Positions 13,341-26,800 of a stretch of 64,000 bases of DNA are shown one piece after another. A program made the translations under genes and the position numbers. The notes beneath the pieces are model-generated. The model saw nothing but the letters and a program-made list of their open reading frames with translations, was not told the origin of the DNA and made no database searches. Source of the stretch: Trichoplusia ni (taxonomy: Eukaryota > Arthropoda > Insecta > Lepidoptera > Noctuidae); the NCBI RefSeq assembly GCF_003590095.1, contig NC_039497.1, positions 5,266,691 through 5,330,690 on the forward strand. Reading direction: 5' to 3'. How positions within the stretch are numbered: the stretch's first letter is position 1; each line of letters starts with the position of its first letter.

Positions 13341-16300
13341 ACATTCACAACTTTACCCGGAAAATTCTTAACTTATCAAATAATTAAGTTATGACGATTA
13401 ACTTAATGGGATCAAAAGTTAAGCCGTTTTAATACATGGTTAAGCTTATGGTAAGTTAATCGAGTTTTATTTTACTGAATTTCACTAAAATTTGAGGGCA
13501 TCAAAACTAATGCAGGAAGGAGAATTATAGAAAAAAGCTATGCATCATTTTTCTGTGTAACGTTAAGTATACATAACACTCTTAATATACGACCAACCAA
13601 CCTTATTATCATTGTTCAAGCTAACATTAGGCAAGCCATTCCATTCTTATTCACCGCAGTACGAAAAACATTTTGATAGCTCACTGATATATTCTCAGAA
13701 TGGCTTACAGAAGCCCTCATTGACCTAGAAAACTCGAACTACACACGATATAGGCCAGGGGGTAGGTCCTAATGGATTTAGTTAGCGGAGAAGACAGAGT
13801 CGGGCCTAGCTATGACGGCCGGCGAGCTTAGGACGTGGCGTGGTCGACATTATACCGATATTTACCAAGTTAGGAGCACTGGAGATAGTAGCGGCAGATA
13901 AAAGTGATTGATATTAGGGACTGAATAAATTACCTTCACTAAAATACGAGGAGGACATAAATTTATTACTCACACAGGCACCCTTTAAATTGAATTTACT
14001 GTTAATGTTTTGCTAATGCTAATTTAAAAAAATCCTATGTGTGAGTTTACAGAAAAGTGTTGAAATACGTAACATAAATTTTAACACTACACACAGCATA
14101 AATCCAGTTTACCTTATCATATTTATCATACGAACAACCTGCGATTGACCTGCACATCACAATAATTGCAAAGATACTTGAACGCACGTAATCGAAGATT
14201 TCAAAGGCAGCATTATATGGAATCTTCAAGCCAATACAATAAGAGAAACCTCTCAAGTGATTCTATTAATGTTCCGGCCGGCACATAAACAAAGCGAACA
14301 GCATTACACGTTGTATACGCAACATTTGTTTTAATACAATTAACGCGAGATTGGCTGCAGACAGCGTTCGTAAAGTTACAATGTAATTTACGTTAAATTT
14401 AAATGGCTCAAGAAAACCAGTATTTTCTATAAAATTTTAAATATATGTGAAAAGCTAGGCTAAATAACATGCAAGTACGTAAAAAAGCACATTCTAATAA
14501 AAAATAGATCTGGAGAACATTTTTCATTAATTATTATCAAAGAATTACGGTTAATAGCAGTGTAAAGTTTTTGGAACAAAGCTGAATACCAATTATAACT
14601 TACATGTGTTAACTTCTTAGAAGTCTTCATAATTAGTAATTGATACGATCTATTCGATATAATAATACATACAAGTATCTTAATTTTGATAAACCACGTT
14701 TATTAGCGTACAAACTTATTCGGAATTCATTACGCTGAATAGCAAATTTATATAACAATCCTGAACATTAATACAATTTATCGTACTAAGCCTTTACCAA
14801 AACCAACATGTAGTACAAAGTCCAGCATGACGATTATTACCCTACAGTACATTAAACAAACGTTATCGTTAGGGTTCAATTATTGTAAAATAGTCTTAGA
14901 ATAATTCTCAAAATCTTAAAGGAGCTAAAAACATGTTATCCATCTTCACAAGGCTCTACGGGTCCGTATAAATGGCGGGAGAGGCGTAGCCGCGTTATTT
15001 ATGCTCCAGCGGACAGCATCCCTTCCTGAGAGGTTATCACGACACATTATCCCTCGCTAACGATAGCTTGCTGATACATCGGGAGTTCTCATCACATATT
15101 ACATTATATATGATGCTGTCATGATGAAGGATTATGAGAAAATGGCTCGGAAAGTTAACATCGTTTTAATTTTCTATGTTTTCGTACCGGGTTAAACTTA
15201 AACCTTACTGGTTATTCGTACAAAATTCGTTTATAAAAAAAACAATTGAATACAAAGTTAAACATGAAAGAACTTGAATATTATTTCACCAATTACTTAT
15301 CGTTTATGAAAATGTTTCTAAAATAAAGGGGACATAGAATTTACATGTTAACGGCGAAATTAAAGAAAATATACTGAAAGCTGTTTATGTTCGCACACAT
15401 TTTGAGACACGATGACGGAGCTAATTGAGTTGTTGTGGTCTTAATGACTTAGAAATTATAAGTTGAAAGGGTCTTTGTCGTATATAGCGTGCTTTTAAAA
15501 GCGTCTATTTCTTGTAAAGGATGCTTTTAAATAGTCGGTTTGAACACAACGTTTACGGTTCTGTGAACTTTGGTTTTATTTAATAATGCACATACAACGA
15601 TCTGAGTCCGTGTCAAGCTACTAGCCGACTAGAATATTGTGCAAATTATTTATTTGACGATTTGTATACACCAACAATCAATGAATAATAAAAATTTAGA
15701 ATAAGTTGTACAAAGGTACTGCTTATTTCTAAAAGAGTTTTTCAAAGACTTACCAAATATAGCTATCAGTGTAAGTGTCGGAATAGTAACATACATAATC
15801 GGAAATGGCGCCTGTCGATCCACATTCAAAGTAGTTCTTTAACATTGTATTCCAATCAATTTCAATATGAGGATGAAGTTTAACTATGAACATGTGTTTT
15901 ACAGCCCCGGGCTGGCCTAGCGCCAAACTGTACCAGTTAAACACAACATTTGCCGAGCTTTACAAGCTGTTATAACCACTCCTTTTTTAACTTGTGCTCA
16001 CTATCCCCACGTACCGACAATAGCCGCCATACCTCAACAGTTATAAACTTTCAGTACAGATATTTCAAACTTGTACCTCGTCTGTAGTTAAACTGCTTTA
16101 CTTCATTATTTTTAACTCTACATAACTTGTTATTCAGTTCACCAACTATCTGCTCTGTCTACAGTTTCAAAGTTCACAAATACAAAGGAATAAGCTTCGA
16201 ACATAATACTAAATGAAAATAATGTTTTGCGAAAAACATTTTCAGTAATGGTTTCGTATTGTATAAGCAAACAAGGTACTTACGTTATTCGAGCAAATGA

Positions 16301-19300
16301 AAGAGCAAGCTATCTTAAATAAATCAACACTCTATTTAAATGTAATTAGTTCTGTAAACGAAAACGGTTCCAACTGGGATTTTAAAAAGATTTTTACATA
16401 AAGCCGCGAAAATTCATACCAAGTTGCTCTTAAAATTCATGAAGAACCGCCAAAGTAATAACGTTAGGACTCTGTGAAATTCTTCTAAAGCGACTTCGAA
16501 TTGATTTCGTCTAAAAGATTACATAAGAAAACAAAATCAATGTCATACTATAAAACCAAATCACTGTTATCACAGAGAGTAGTATTGTCGTAAAACTGAA
16601 CGAAAAAATATTGATGACCAACATATTAGACCCCTCAGCGTCATCTCTGTCGGACGGTTTGTGAATAGGCCCCCCGAGAAATTGGATTTTCAGCATCTTC
16701 GTGCGATAAACCATGGCATCCCTCCGAGGTGGGAGAAAGAGCAAAAAACCGCTAGCTTCATTTTATTATTCGTACCCTCTGTAAGGGACATTCAAATCGG
16801 GACTACATTCCGTTAACTCAGATGAATGTTGTCCCGAGATTTTACAAAGAAATACTTGAGAAATACTTTGAAGAGAAGGCACACATTTTTAACTATAGTG
16901 AATGGACTTATGATTGTGTACTTCACATCATTGAAAATTGCCAGTTCATGGCTATCAGAGCCTTCACAAACATTCAGTTAATGTATCCAGGGTCGATTAT
17001 CCTAATTGACTGACTCATCAAATCTATCTTGAAACTTAGGAAGTTAAATGTGATATCCTAGAAAGATAACAGTTCAACAAACAAAGCCGGCCGGATAACC
17101 GAGACCGTTTCGATTCAATTACTCTGGAATTCAAGCACTCGACGTCTTGTATTTGTCTGGTCTATCAAGAGATTTAAATTATTGTTATTAATGATTAGAA
17201 AAATTGCGTTTATTTGAATACTGTATTTTATGGCGGTATCGGGAAAAGGTTTGCTTGTTTATTTATTGGTATATGCTTTGTATATGCATCAACACCTCAA
17301 ATCCCAGAAAAAGTACAGGTAACTTTCTTTTCGTCGACGTTTTCTTTGCCAGCAGTATTTACGAGACATTTTATGTCCAAAATTTGCGGAAAACTAACAC
17401 TTACTGTCCAATGAAAACATTCTTAGACGTTCCTGCACATGCCAAAACTTCACAAAAGTAAAGTACTTGACATATTAAATCAAAGTGAGAGGGATTTACA
17501 GACAAGTACCTAATGGCGATGAAGTCGTCAGTGATGCTGCAGAAACAATGCAGTTGTATCCGAGCTCACACGAGATAAATGATTGTGCGCGTTAGCCCCG
17601 CGGGAGCTGGGTGGGCTGCGAACTGCCCTGTCATTGTATTCAATGTGGACATCGTACAATTCAACTAGATAATCAAGCACCATTTCAAAATCTAAGCACC
17701 TAGTCTAGAATTCCGAAATACATCACGTTTTCTACTAAAGCTAAGCTTTCTTTTTAGAAACTATACATTTTCGGTTAATTATCTGGGAGGCTGTTTCCAT
17801 GCGGTCACGTCCACCCACCACAAAGTTTAGCCCATCAATCAATACCCTTCACACTTCTAGTTCCAGTTAAGTTATTCTGACTGACGCTCGGCAACAACGC
17901 GCATTTACAACCCGCCCCAGGATGATCATCTGTGCCATAAAATCCGCATTACGAAGGACGAAAGGTATTATGGACGTTTTCAGTTATGTTTCAATTTCGC
18001 AAACATCGTAAATAAAGTTAAGAGCAACAATCTTTTAGAAGGATGCAACCCTTAAAAGTTTCGATATTTGCTCCCGGCGCGGCGACGGAAATCCAATAAA
18101 ATGCTGAGGTAACAGGAGCCATTAGCGTTTTTTGTTCACTAAAGTGACTTGGACGCCACCTGTCGCCAAATACCCTCCTCATTCCCATAAATCTCTTTCA
18201 TTTTGACGTTTTGCAGACTTGTGAGATGCTAGAAATACTTTCAGTTCTAGAGATTGAGTGTAGTCAATCAAAAACATTTAGTTTTCTAACTTTGTAGACA
18301 AGTTACGGTCAATAACCGAGCTATAGGTAGCTTTAATGATATGCTTACTGAGAAAAAGGAGCGTACAAACAAAAAGTTAATACAGCAATAAAACTGATGT
18401 TTGCTTTTGTGATACTTTCCAAGATTAGGCAGAAATGAGACGTAAAGAAGATTTAAGCTACTCTGACGTCAAAGATTCTGGAGAAAGAAAGCTGGTGATA
18501 AAGGCGACGGTAATCTCAATTGACTTGACAAAGCGCTGTAAATTTACCCATTGTTTACACGAGACAGGTCGTAACTTCATTTATTTCGCGTTCTCATTGA
18601 ACAAGTGTTTGGTAGTATTTTACTTATAACAGCATCCTGTCTCCGGATTTTTATCAGGACATGGACGAATTTACTTTTATTGGTTTAAGGACCGCTACAG
18701 TTTATTTAGGTATGTAACAATTTGACTTGCTTTTAGTCCAAAAACAGGACAGTGATTTGTTCCGTCTAAAAGTATATTTATCAGTTGCCTGGTAAATATA
18801 TTGCAAGCTTTGTACGTTTGAGACTAGGTGACATTGAGTAAAAAGAAGTAAAAAACACTTTTTGTGTACCTTTGTTGGGTTGCCCAACCATGGTATAGAA
18901 ACTATACTTATTTATAATTGCTTAAATAAGTAATCGTTATAATAATAAAAAGTATTGAGAAGAATATCATTGTACATACCGACTCCATTGTATACGTTTC
19001 TTGATGGTCTGTATAAAAGGAAAGAAATTCAGGAACTTAAAAATGTTCAATTTCGTCTGTCACACCGTCTTCAATGCCTAAGAGTTCAAACGTTTCACGG
19101 CTGTCCAGAGCGCACGCCAAGCGAAACTTTCAGTCCACTGGAAACACATAGCCATAACAACATGCTATCGTTCAAACGAACATAACACTTATTTAGAAAG
19201 GCAGAGGTCATACAATCCTGCGCTACTGAAGATTTCTCGCATGAAGGGGTTCAAAGAGCCCGACTGACTAAAGTATTTTATTTTTATTTCCGTCAGTAGC

Positions 19301-22300
19301 CACGGCGAAGTTCTCGTGCTGTCTAATTGAATCTACCTCAAAGTAGCCAACTAATATATTTATATACAAAGAGGATTACAAATTAAAATAAAATAATGTT
19401 TAAATCGTAAACGAGAACAAACAGCCCGTCAAAATGGGTAAGTGTTTATAAACGTCAAGTACTCAATTAGATAGGCACTTGGGGAAGTTTGAAGACCTCA
19501 ATAATCAGAAGTTGTTTCAACAGCCCGTTTGTATAAGCCTTTGAAATCATATTTATCTGAGAAATCTCAACTTCTCTGTTCAGTTCTAGTATCAAATCCA
19601 TTTTTGTATATCAAATGATATGCGGATGGATTCTCAAATTCCACACCACGGTTATAAGCAGCTCTTACAACCTCTGCAACCCTCTCGAGATTTTCTACCA
19701 AAATCTGCAAAGTTGGACGACATTTATGAATTTCACGGTAAATAAAAGTTCTTCAATTAGTTCAGCTATGTGAGCACAAGAAGTTTGATAGAACAGCTCA
19801 GAATGTTTCAGTTTACTCTGAAGTCCTTTTAAACAAATTATACTTTAGAATTCCCTTTAAAGGAAACCTCGTTTTCTTCTTAATGAAGTGGTATTACTTG
19901 AGTGTAACGTCCACCTGTTCTGATATCGTTCGCCATTCTACTAATAGTGTAACATTAGCAGCCTGTAAAGCGAGTGATCGCAGCCGTATCGCCGCAGAAT
20001 TGCGTTGTCCAGAAGTGGTTTCATAAGACGTATTAAGTACGACTTTTATTGCTGCTGTTCCAGCTTGAAACGACTTTCTTGCACTCTTTGTGACTTTGTA
20101 TGTGTCTTGTAAATCTCTATTTGTCTTTTTAACTAGCACTGAGAGTTTAATGCTTTAATTATTTTTCTTGTGAAACTAATTCTTGTACCTCATGAAGCTT
20201 AATCTTAAAACTGCTGTTTAGAGGGTAGTGGTAATTATGAATGATTTATACGCCAAGGAATTGCAATTCCTCTGGTTTATCCATAGTCTTTTCGATGGGC
20301 TACTAATTAACTTGTTCTTTTCAGCCAACCCTGTCTACACATACATGATGCGACTATAATAATGGCACTTTATTTCCCATTCACATGCCTTTTAGTAAAA
20401 TTTTCTCTTTATCCTATTCGAAACGATTAGGACGAATCAGATTCACAAATCCAACCGTAAAACACCAATAGGGAAAGTTAATAAAACGAGAAATATATAT
20501 GAAACGAGGGTATCTGGAATTCATTATCGCGCACCTGGGATGTACCGAGATAAGATATGACTTTTGTTAAACGACCGGAAATAACGTAGATTCTCAGAAA
20601 TAAAAACGAAGATTTATTTGAAATGTTCTTGTATCGAGTGAATGATTAGAGCTCGGATCGGCATATTCCGAATACTCTCTTACAATTGAAATCTTATAAC
20701 TGAAAACGAAAAACTGGTATTGAGTAGGGTTTTATTGAGCAATTCGGAATCGTCGCAGAATTACTTTGTGTTTCAAGCTGATATTTCTAAGGGGCTTATT
20801 TGTAATTGATACAGACCATTATCACTTCACCCAACAATCGTCTGCTGTATTTTTCTTTTAATACTTTGTTTTGAATACAGAGTTCAATAAGATTATGCTG
20901 ACTGAAAAATTCTTGAACCTATATAAATTACATGGGAAGGAGGTAACAGCCTGTAACCTGGTGTAAATTCACATTTATTCGAATCCCCTCCTGCCTTTCA
21001 ATAACCTACTTATGTCACACATTTATAAACCTCCGTTATATATAAAAGGCGGTTATACAACGGACCTGCCGATTGAAATGGTATTTTTGCATACAAGCGA
21101 TCGGCACACGCCACATACATTCACGCCATTGGGGCTATCGACCCTTTGTGAATGCCGTAGCGCTCACAATATCATTGACCAAAAGCTTTTAACACATACA
21201 TTATGCGTAATAATATTTACGAGTGATTGACTTCAAAATGTTTTTTCTGGGGCAGTTGTTAGCTAGAATTTGCTTTATTGATTTTACCACCTGAAAGGAA
21301 ATAAAAGAGGTTGTTTGTGCTTTCGATACAAATAAAACTCGACCAAGGAGGCTTTAGGCTACTACTTAACTGATTACTTTGAAGAAAACAACAGGAAATC
21401 ATCAAGCTACTCATTACCATGGCTAATAGAATATTAATTTGGTAGGTAATAGCGGAACATTGTCGGCTATTCATGAGTCAATATTGAGCGATTAATTGAG
21501 TTCCATGATACCACGTTCCAATCAAATGGGCCCGTTATTGGGTTAGATCGGCTTCCAGCGATCCCTAGTTTAAAGGTCACGGTTGCGAAGATTACTGAAA
21601 TCCTGACAGAAATACCTACCTGAAGAGGAAAAAAGTTTTTCTTCGTTGTTAAGTTGCAATAACTTAACCAAGGTTTAAAAAGTGGAAAACATGAGCTATT
21701 TTGAATAAAGCTTACATTCTCATAAAAATCTTATAAAACTCGCTCGGTGAAGCATGTGAAGCACTTCTATGGAGTATTTGTTCATACTATGCAGGAGCAA
21801 ATATTTGCAAATTCTTTGTCACTCGACCTTCGCTCAGATTACCAAAGCAAGCGTAAAATCCTTTAAGCTAAGGATTTTGTTATCATCCATCTCTTATTGA
21901 ATTTATCTTAGTAAGTGGAACCATAAGATATTTTGTCCAGGGTGTCGTCGACCCAGTGAGGTGACAACAAGCCTTCGTCCGCTCCAAGAAAAGTAAATGA
22001 GTTACGAGGGCGCCGTCTCTATTTACCATCAACTTCATATTACCACGCTTATTAATTTTGGGGTCGCAACCCTTTGCTTCATGGCGCAAAAACTTGACAC
22101 CGTGAATATTGTAAAGATGTATTTGTGTAAGTAAAGTTTGATGAAATTATGGTCAAAGTTTTTGTTAATGAAAATTAGGGTTTGTTGCTTTTAGTTTGTG
22201 TCATTTCCCTTGTCAAGTCAAGTAAAAAATGTTTAAAATAATCGTAACTACATTATTCAAATCCTGGACATTTAATTTAACAATATAATGATTTAGGCAC

Positions 22301-23153
22301 GTAATATAAAGTTATATACGAGCTAGCGTCTAGCCTAGCTCGGTGCCCTTCAAGAATCCTTGAAATATAGCAGTGTCACAACCCAGCACAGTGTAATATA
22401 GGCCATTTCTCAGTTATATTGCAAACAATACACTACACAAAGTAGTTCGCGTCTAACTTACGGCGTCAAATATGAGGGAACAGATAAAGTTTGTAAATTT
22501 GCTCTCTACTAACTTTAACTTGTTTTCCATAAACGGACGTGAATTCGTGAAGATGTAAAGTATTGCAGGTCTTCAAAAATGTCTTTGCAAATCTGTTGCA
22601 GTATTATTTTATTATTTTGCACATATCTTTCGATTGATTTTTAAAATCGTATTCTACGGTCATCGTTATCGGTCAATTATTTTGATTCGATGATTTAATT
22701 CCTTAGGATTCCATAGCAACGAGTAAAAACGGAATCAATGACGCGAAGCCGTCTATCCGTCATTCATTAGGCTATTTCTCATGAACCGTTATTCTGTTGT
22801 TGATATAACCAATTACAATTTACAATTACTCTTTGCCTTTGCCCTATTAGTACGATGTGTTCAGTGTCACGAGTCTTGCATTAAGTCGTTTTTTTCTTTC
22901 TACATAAATGAGATCACAGATCCAGCTTCAAAATTCGTTGCAGAGTAATGAAATTTAGTGACAAATCAGGTTATTGCTAGGTTTCGTATTTGTAGCTAAC
23001 CACTAATTGTGAAGGATGGAATACAGACAACCAGCGAAAACGTTTCGAAATGGCTGCCACTTATTAGATTACCTATAAAGCATTTATAGTCCTAAATACA
23101 ACAACCCAAATCCCCTCTAGGAGAGTATTCTTTGAAAGAATCCCCCAGCAGAT
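13341..23153. other. AT-rich non-coding DNA, no gene seen
   Basis: No gene is supported. A moderately GC-rich patch at about 14940-15065 includes a TATAAA word and a run of TTAT words, which could be a conserved non-coding element. A 63-codon plus-strand open frame at 16822-17013 starts with ATG and has mixed amino-acid content, but no family resemblance or splice context. The rest holds only short random-looking frames. Confidence 0.5.
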
Positions 23154-23401
23154 AGAATAAAGGAGTTATTAAATGATGTAACGGTTTACTCACGCGTATT
23201 TATCGGGGTAGCCCGACTAGTTTCGGACCCAACCGGAGTCCTTAATCATGAGCAGACGCGGCGGGATCGCGAGTCGAACTGTTCGACTGTCCGGTTGGGT
23301 CCGAAACTAGTCGGGCTACCCCGATAAATACGCGTGAGTAAACCGTTACATCATTTAATAATGAATCAGTCTCACGATAGTTATTATAAGAATAAAGGAG
23401 T
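23154..23401. mobile_element. Fold-back (inverted-repeat) element with 13-bp flanking direct repeats
   Basis: Two arms of 71 bp (23166-23236 and 23291-23361) are perfect inverted complements around a spacer of 54 bp. The spacer holds a second perfect palindrome at 23272-23288 (AGTCGAAC, T, GTTCGACT). The 13-mer AGAATAAAGGAGT occurs directly on both sides (23154-23166 and 23389-23401), as a target-site duplication would. The right side also has about 27 bp beyond the arm (23362-23388) with no counterpart on the left. There is no open frame for a transposase, so the element is non-autonomous. Direct repeats of 13 bp fit target-primed retroposition better than most DNA transposons. The arm sequence, with 'tcgggctaccccgataaata', resembles a repeat I associate with Lepidoptera. 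Confidence 0.75.
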
Positions 23402-26400
23402 ATACAGGTTTAGACAAAATTTTCAATATTCAAAATTAATCGTTACAAAAACATCGGCAAACATTACCAAAATATTATTTTATACGTGGGCGGAGGAAAC
23501 CCGTGGGTGTAACTCAGAGGAGTATCTAGATACCTTGGATAATATTAAGATTATGTTTATCTTATTGCTATGTACCTACAGCATATTCTTCAAAGACATG
23601 TTATATTACGAAACATTAGTCGAGCCTATTGAAAGGAGAAAATGTTCCGCAAAAACATCATATTTCAAAGGCATTATGTATTAAGCGTTGGCTTAGGTGT
23701 CGGATCGTGTTCAACACGCTAGGTTATGTAACACAAACGGATCAACAAAAATACTTGTAATCTAAGAATGAAGGTAAACCCTAGGCATCTTAAATACCGT
23801 ACATGGATATAAAAATAATCTATTCCCTAGAAAACATTCCTCTTATTCACATTTTTACAAAGGATTTCATGATCTCTTCTTAATTTATATCTCGGTTCTA
23901 CTTAAACCCGTTATTTAAATAAATACCGGCTTAATCTATAAATAATTTCCCACCAAAAAACCTCTTCAATTACAAAATCGTTATCGGAGGACAAAATGTA
24001 ATAGGTTCAGACCCTAACTTGACCTTTCAGATCCATCTTATATAAAAGTTAGGAATTTATTAAGTATAGTACAAACATCCTTAAATAGTAATATATCTAT
24101 AATATGTATATATGTTATTATATTATACCTATTTACTCATAGAGTAGGCTCCTACGCCTCCTACTACATAAAAATCGTCCATAATGAAAATATAATGCGA
24201 AAAATATATGGACAGCATCGTGCATAATTATTACAACATAGGGAAGGGTTAAGCCCTTAGCGCTGATAATAACATTAAGTGCATCGGTCACCGACCCCGG
24301 GCTACGAATTCAAACAGGTAGCACCGGCGGGCGTTTCATCAAATTATCTGCCGACGAGTCTATGATGCTCAACATTTGTTCAGCATTATAATATCAACAG
24401 ATTTGTAGACTGTTTATAATACAATCAAACGGTTATACAGGTATAAGTGTTTACTGTCGCATTAGGCGATACTTACTTCGGCAGACAGTAGTAAAGGATG
24501 AAAATAAAATGTTACACGACTAAGTTAAGTTATTTTTCTAAGCATTAAGTATTAGTATTCGCATTAAGAAAAGCGTGTTTTATATTACGAACAAGTAATA
24601 AATTAATAGTGTTCCAAAACGTCACATTGTTATGACTATACCATTGTTTTCAGGCTCCATGACAATTCCATACGCACCGTTACTGGTGACGTTAATACCG
24701 ATATAAATAAAACGTGAATTATTTATTGATGGCCATAGCGAGAACCTATCTAATCGATAGTCTGATATTATCGTTCAAAAATGCTTTAAACAAGTCTACA
24801 TCTGGACAAAGGTGCATCTGACTGCAAACGAATACGACCAATCCAAATAAAAGAAATAAAGCTTTATAGTATATTACAAATATTGGAAATCTGTACTTAA
24901 ATAAGAATCTAGGACAATAAATTCAGTGCACGAAATGCAAAGAAGAATCCAACATTTCCCAGGCATTTTGTAAAACTTTACATAACGCTTTCCGAATAGA
25001 ACCGAGGCGACGAAGAAATCCGTATTTAAAGATAGCAAGTAATCTCGGTAAAAGGTCGCCGCTGGTAACACTTCGTCCAAATTAATCCGAGTCTTCAAAT
25101 AACACTGTCGCCATTTCGTGATGAATCTTATTATATAGCACCAACAAATATTTTAAAAGGAAATGAGTACAAGTAGACAGTTTAAATAAATGAGTCGAAA
25201 AATAAACGCTAGCGAAGAGGCTCTGGAACGGTAAAATTGTTTGACAGCCAGTGTCGTAATCAGTAATCAACTTTACCCTCTCTCCCCGGAACGATAAAAG
25301 GGAGGTTGGGGTAAATCCGACACAGCTTCAATACAATTTTTATATCAGACTTTTTTTAGCTAAACGATTTGGACTTTGGACGTCTGTAATATATTGGTAA
25401 TTTATAAATCTACTTTCGCAAGATTTAAATTTTCGATAGAAATATTTTTTTAAAGCGATGCCTACTTTCCCGCGTATTGCCAGGGGTGGGTAATGACGTA
25501 TAACCACCCCTTGTGGTTTTCGAGGTTCTTGAGTGAAAGCCCCATTAAAGTTCGCTCAGAGACACACCTTCAGTTTGGAACCTTATTTGTTTGGTTATAA
25601 AAAAACGATGTACATATTGTTCCATGGCCTGAACTTTTTTATAGTGATCAATGAAAGGAGGAGTTAAAATTCGACATGCCATGTACACTGGAATTTCAAT
25701 GCATGTTATACATATGTAGATTGGAAAACAGATTCCGCGTCTCACTATTAGCATATAGCTAGCACGTCAACACAACATCCCTCGCAGAAGGTATCATGGC
25801 GATTTAATTAATTTAAAACTTCATTTCGCGATACCGTAGACTAAAAACGAAAGTTAATTTCCGGAGATGGTCCCACGTTTAATAATCTTTTAATATTTAA
25901 ACTGGGTAATGAAATACTCAAGTATTAAAGTCTGACCTATGAATGTATAGCGAACAAGCCAAGTTAAGTATGATATTCATAAAATAATACTTTAAGTGTG
26001 AAGATAATAGTGAACTCTTCGTTTATAATGAAATGAACAACTGGAAACTTTGTAAATAAAAAGAAGAGTGAAAATATCTGCAGCGAGACGAAAAAAGTAG
26101 TGCAAAAATAAAATTTAGAAGGCTTATTTAAATTTTGCGGTAGAGCAGGAGTGCAGGCACGGAGAAGTTTGTAACTCAAACACTGAGCAACTTTGCTAGG
26201 GAGCACTCAGGCGGAGACTAACCTGTCGAATCAAATTGAACCATGTTTTTATAGAAATAAAGGCATATTTTGAAACACTGCCACTGGCACTACCTGAAAC
26301 ACTTCTGGAGGCTATATCGAAAGTTTCGACTTTTCAAAAAGGGATACGTTAATGAGACCATTCGAGTATAAGGAACATAAGACAGAAAAAATATTTTGAA

Positions 26401-26430
26401 AGGTTTCCGATTTCAAAACATTCTTCAAAA
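23402..26430. other. AT-rich non-coding DNA, no gene seen
   Basis: No gene is supported. An open frame of 116 codons runs from inside the fold-back element into this stretch (23334-23684), but its start is supplied by the repeat and it has no recognisable domain. A short inverted repeat (AGGGGTGG and CCACCCCT, about 25474-25505) brackets a TGACGTA word. Nothing else is recognisable. Confidence 0.5.
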
Positions 26431-26800
26431 CGTTTTTCCTTTTTGACTGTTGTACAATTTTCATCAGCCTTACCATTCGGCATAACAAAACGCTACGTTG
26501 AAGGAAAACATCGACAAATCTATTTTTACATACCGCAACCAGGCAAGGGCAGAAAACCAAACAGCCTCATTTACAAGGAGCTAACCGAACGCGCCCCGGG
26601 CGAAGGCGCGAACGTCGGGCCACGCGACCGCTGCAGTAGCGGCGGCGGCCGCGTGACGTCACACGCGATCAATGGAACTGACGTCGAACGAAGCTGCCTC
26701 CCCACCTCCTGCCAGCCCCGCCGGCCCGGGCGCACCCCGCCACTATGCCGGCTGCCGCGGATGGGACACGACGAGAATTTATTGTACTGTTAATTAAGTT
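26431..26800. promoter_or_regulatory. GC-rich island with CRE sites, candidate promoter or enhancer
   Basis: The core at about 26585-26765 is markedly GC-rich. It contains a full palindromic CRE, TGACGTCA, at 26654-26661 and a near-full TGACGTCG at 26679-26686, both matching the CREB/ATF family site. A 116-codon plus-strand open frame (26443-26793) crosses it, but its sequence is low in recognisable structure and its second half simply follows the GC-rich composition. I read the block as regulatory DNA or a 5' exon of an unseen transcript, with no direction assigned. Confidence 0.3.

Noticed and set aside
13035..13387. Four overlapping frames on both strands of the 13-kb GC island
   Set aside because: They are low-complexity and on both strands at once, as expected from GC-rich sequence; no domain is visible.
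20970..21060. tRNA-like words such as 'attcgaatcccc'
   Set aside because: No cloverleaf could be drawn: there is no matching acceptor stem or A box at the right spacing. No tRNA is called anywhere in the window.
23334..23684. 116-codon frame leaving the fold-back element
   Set aside because: Its start codon lies inside the repeat arm, and no family or transposase motif is present.
26443..26793. 116-codon plus-strand frame over the 26.6-kb GC island
   Set aside because: The first half is AT-rich random-looking sequence and the second half GC-driven; there is no motif or splice support.
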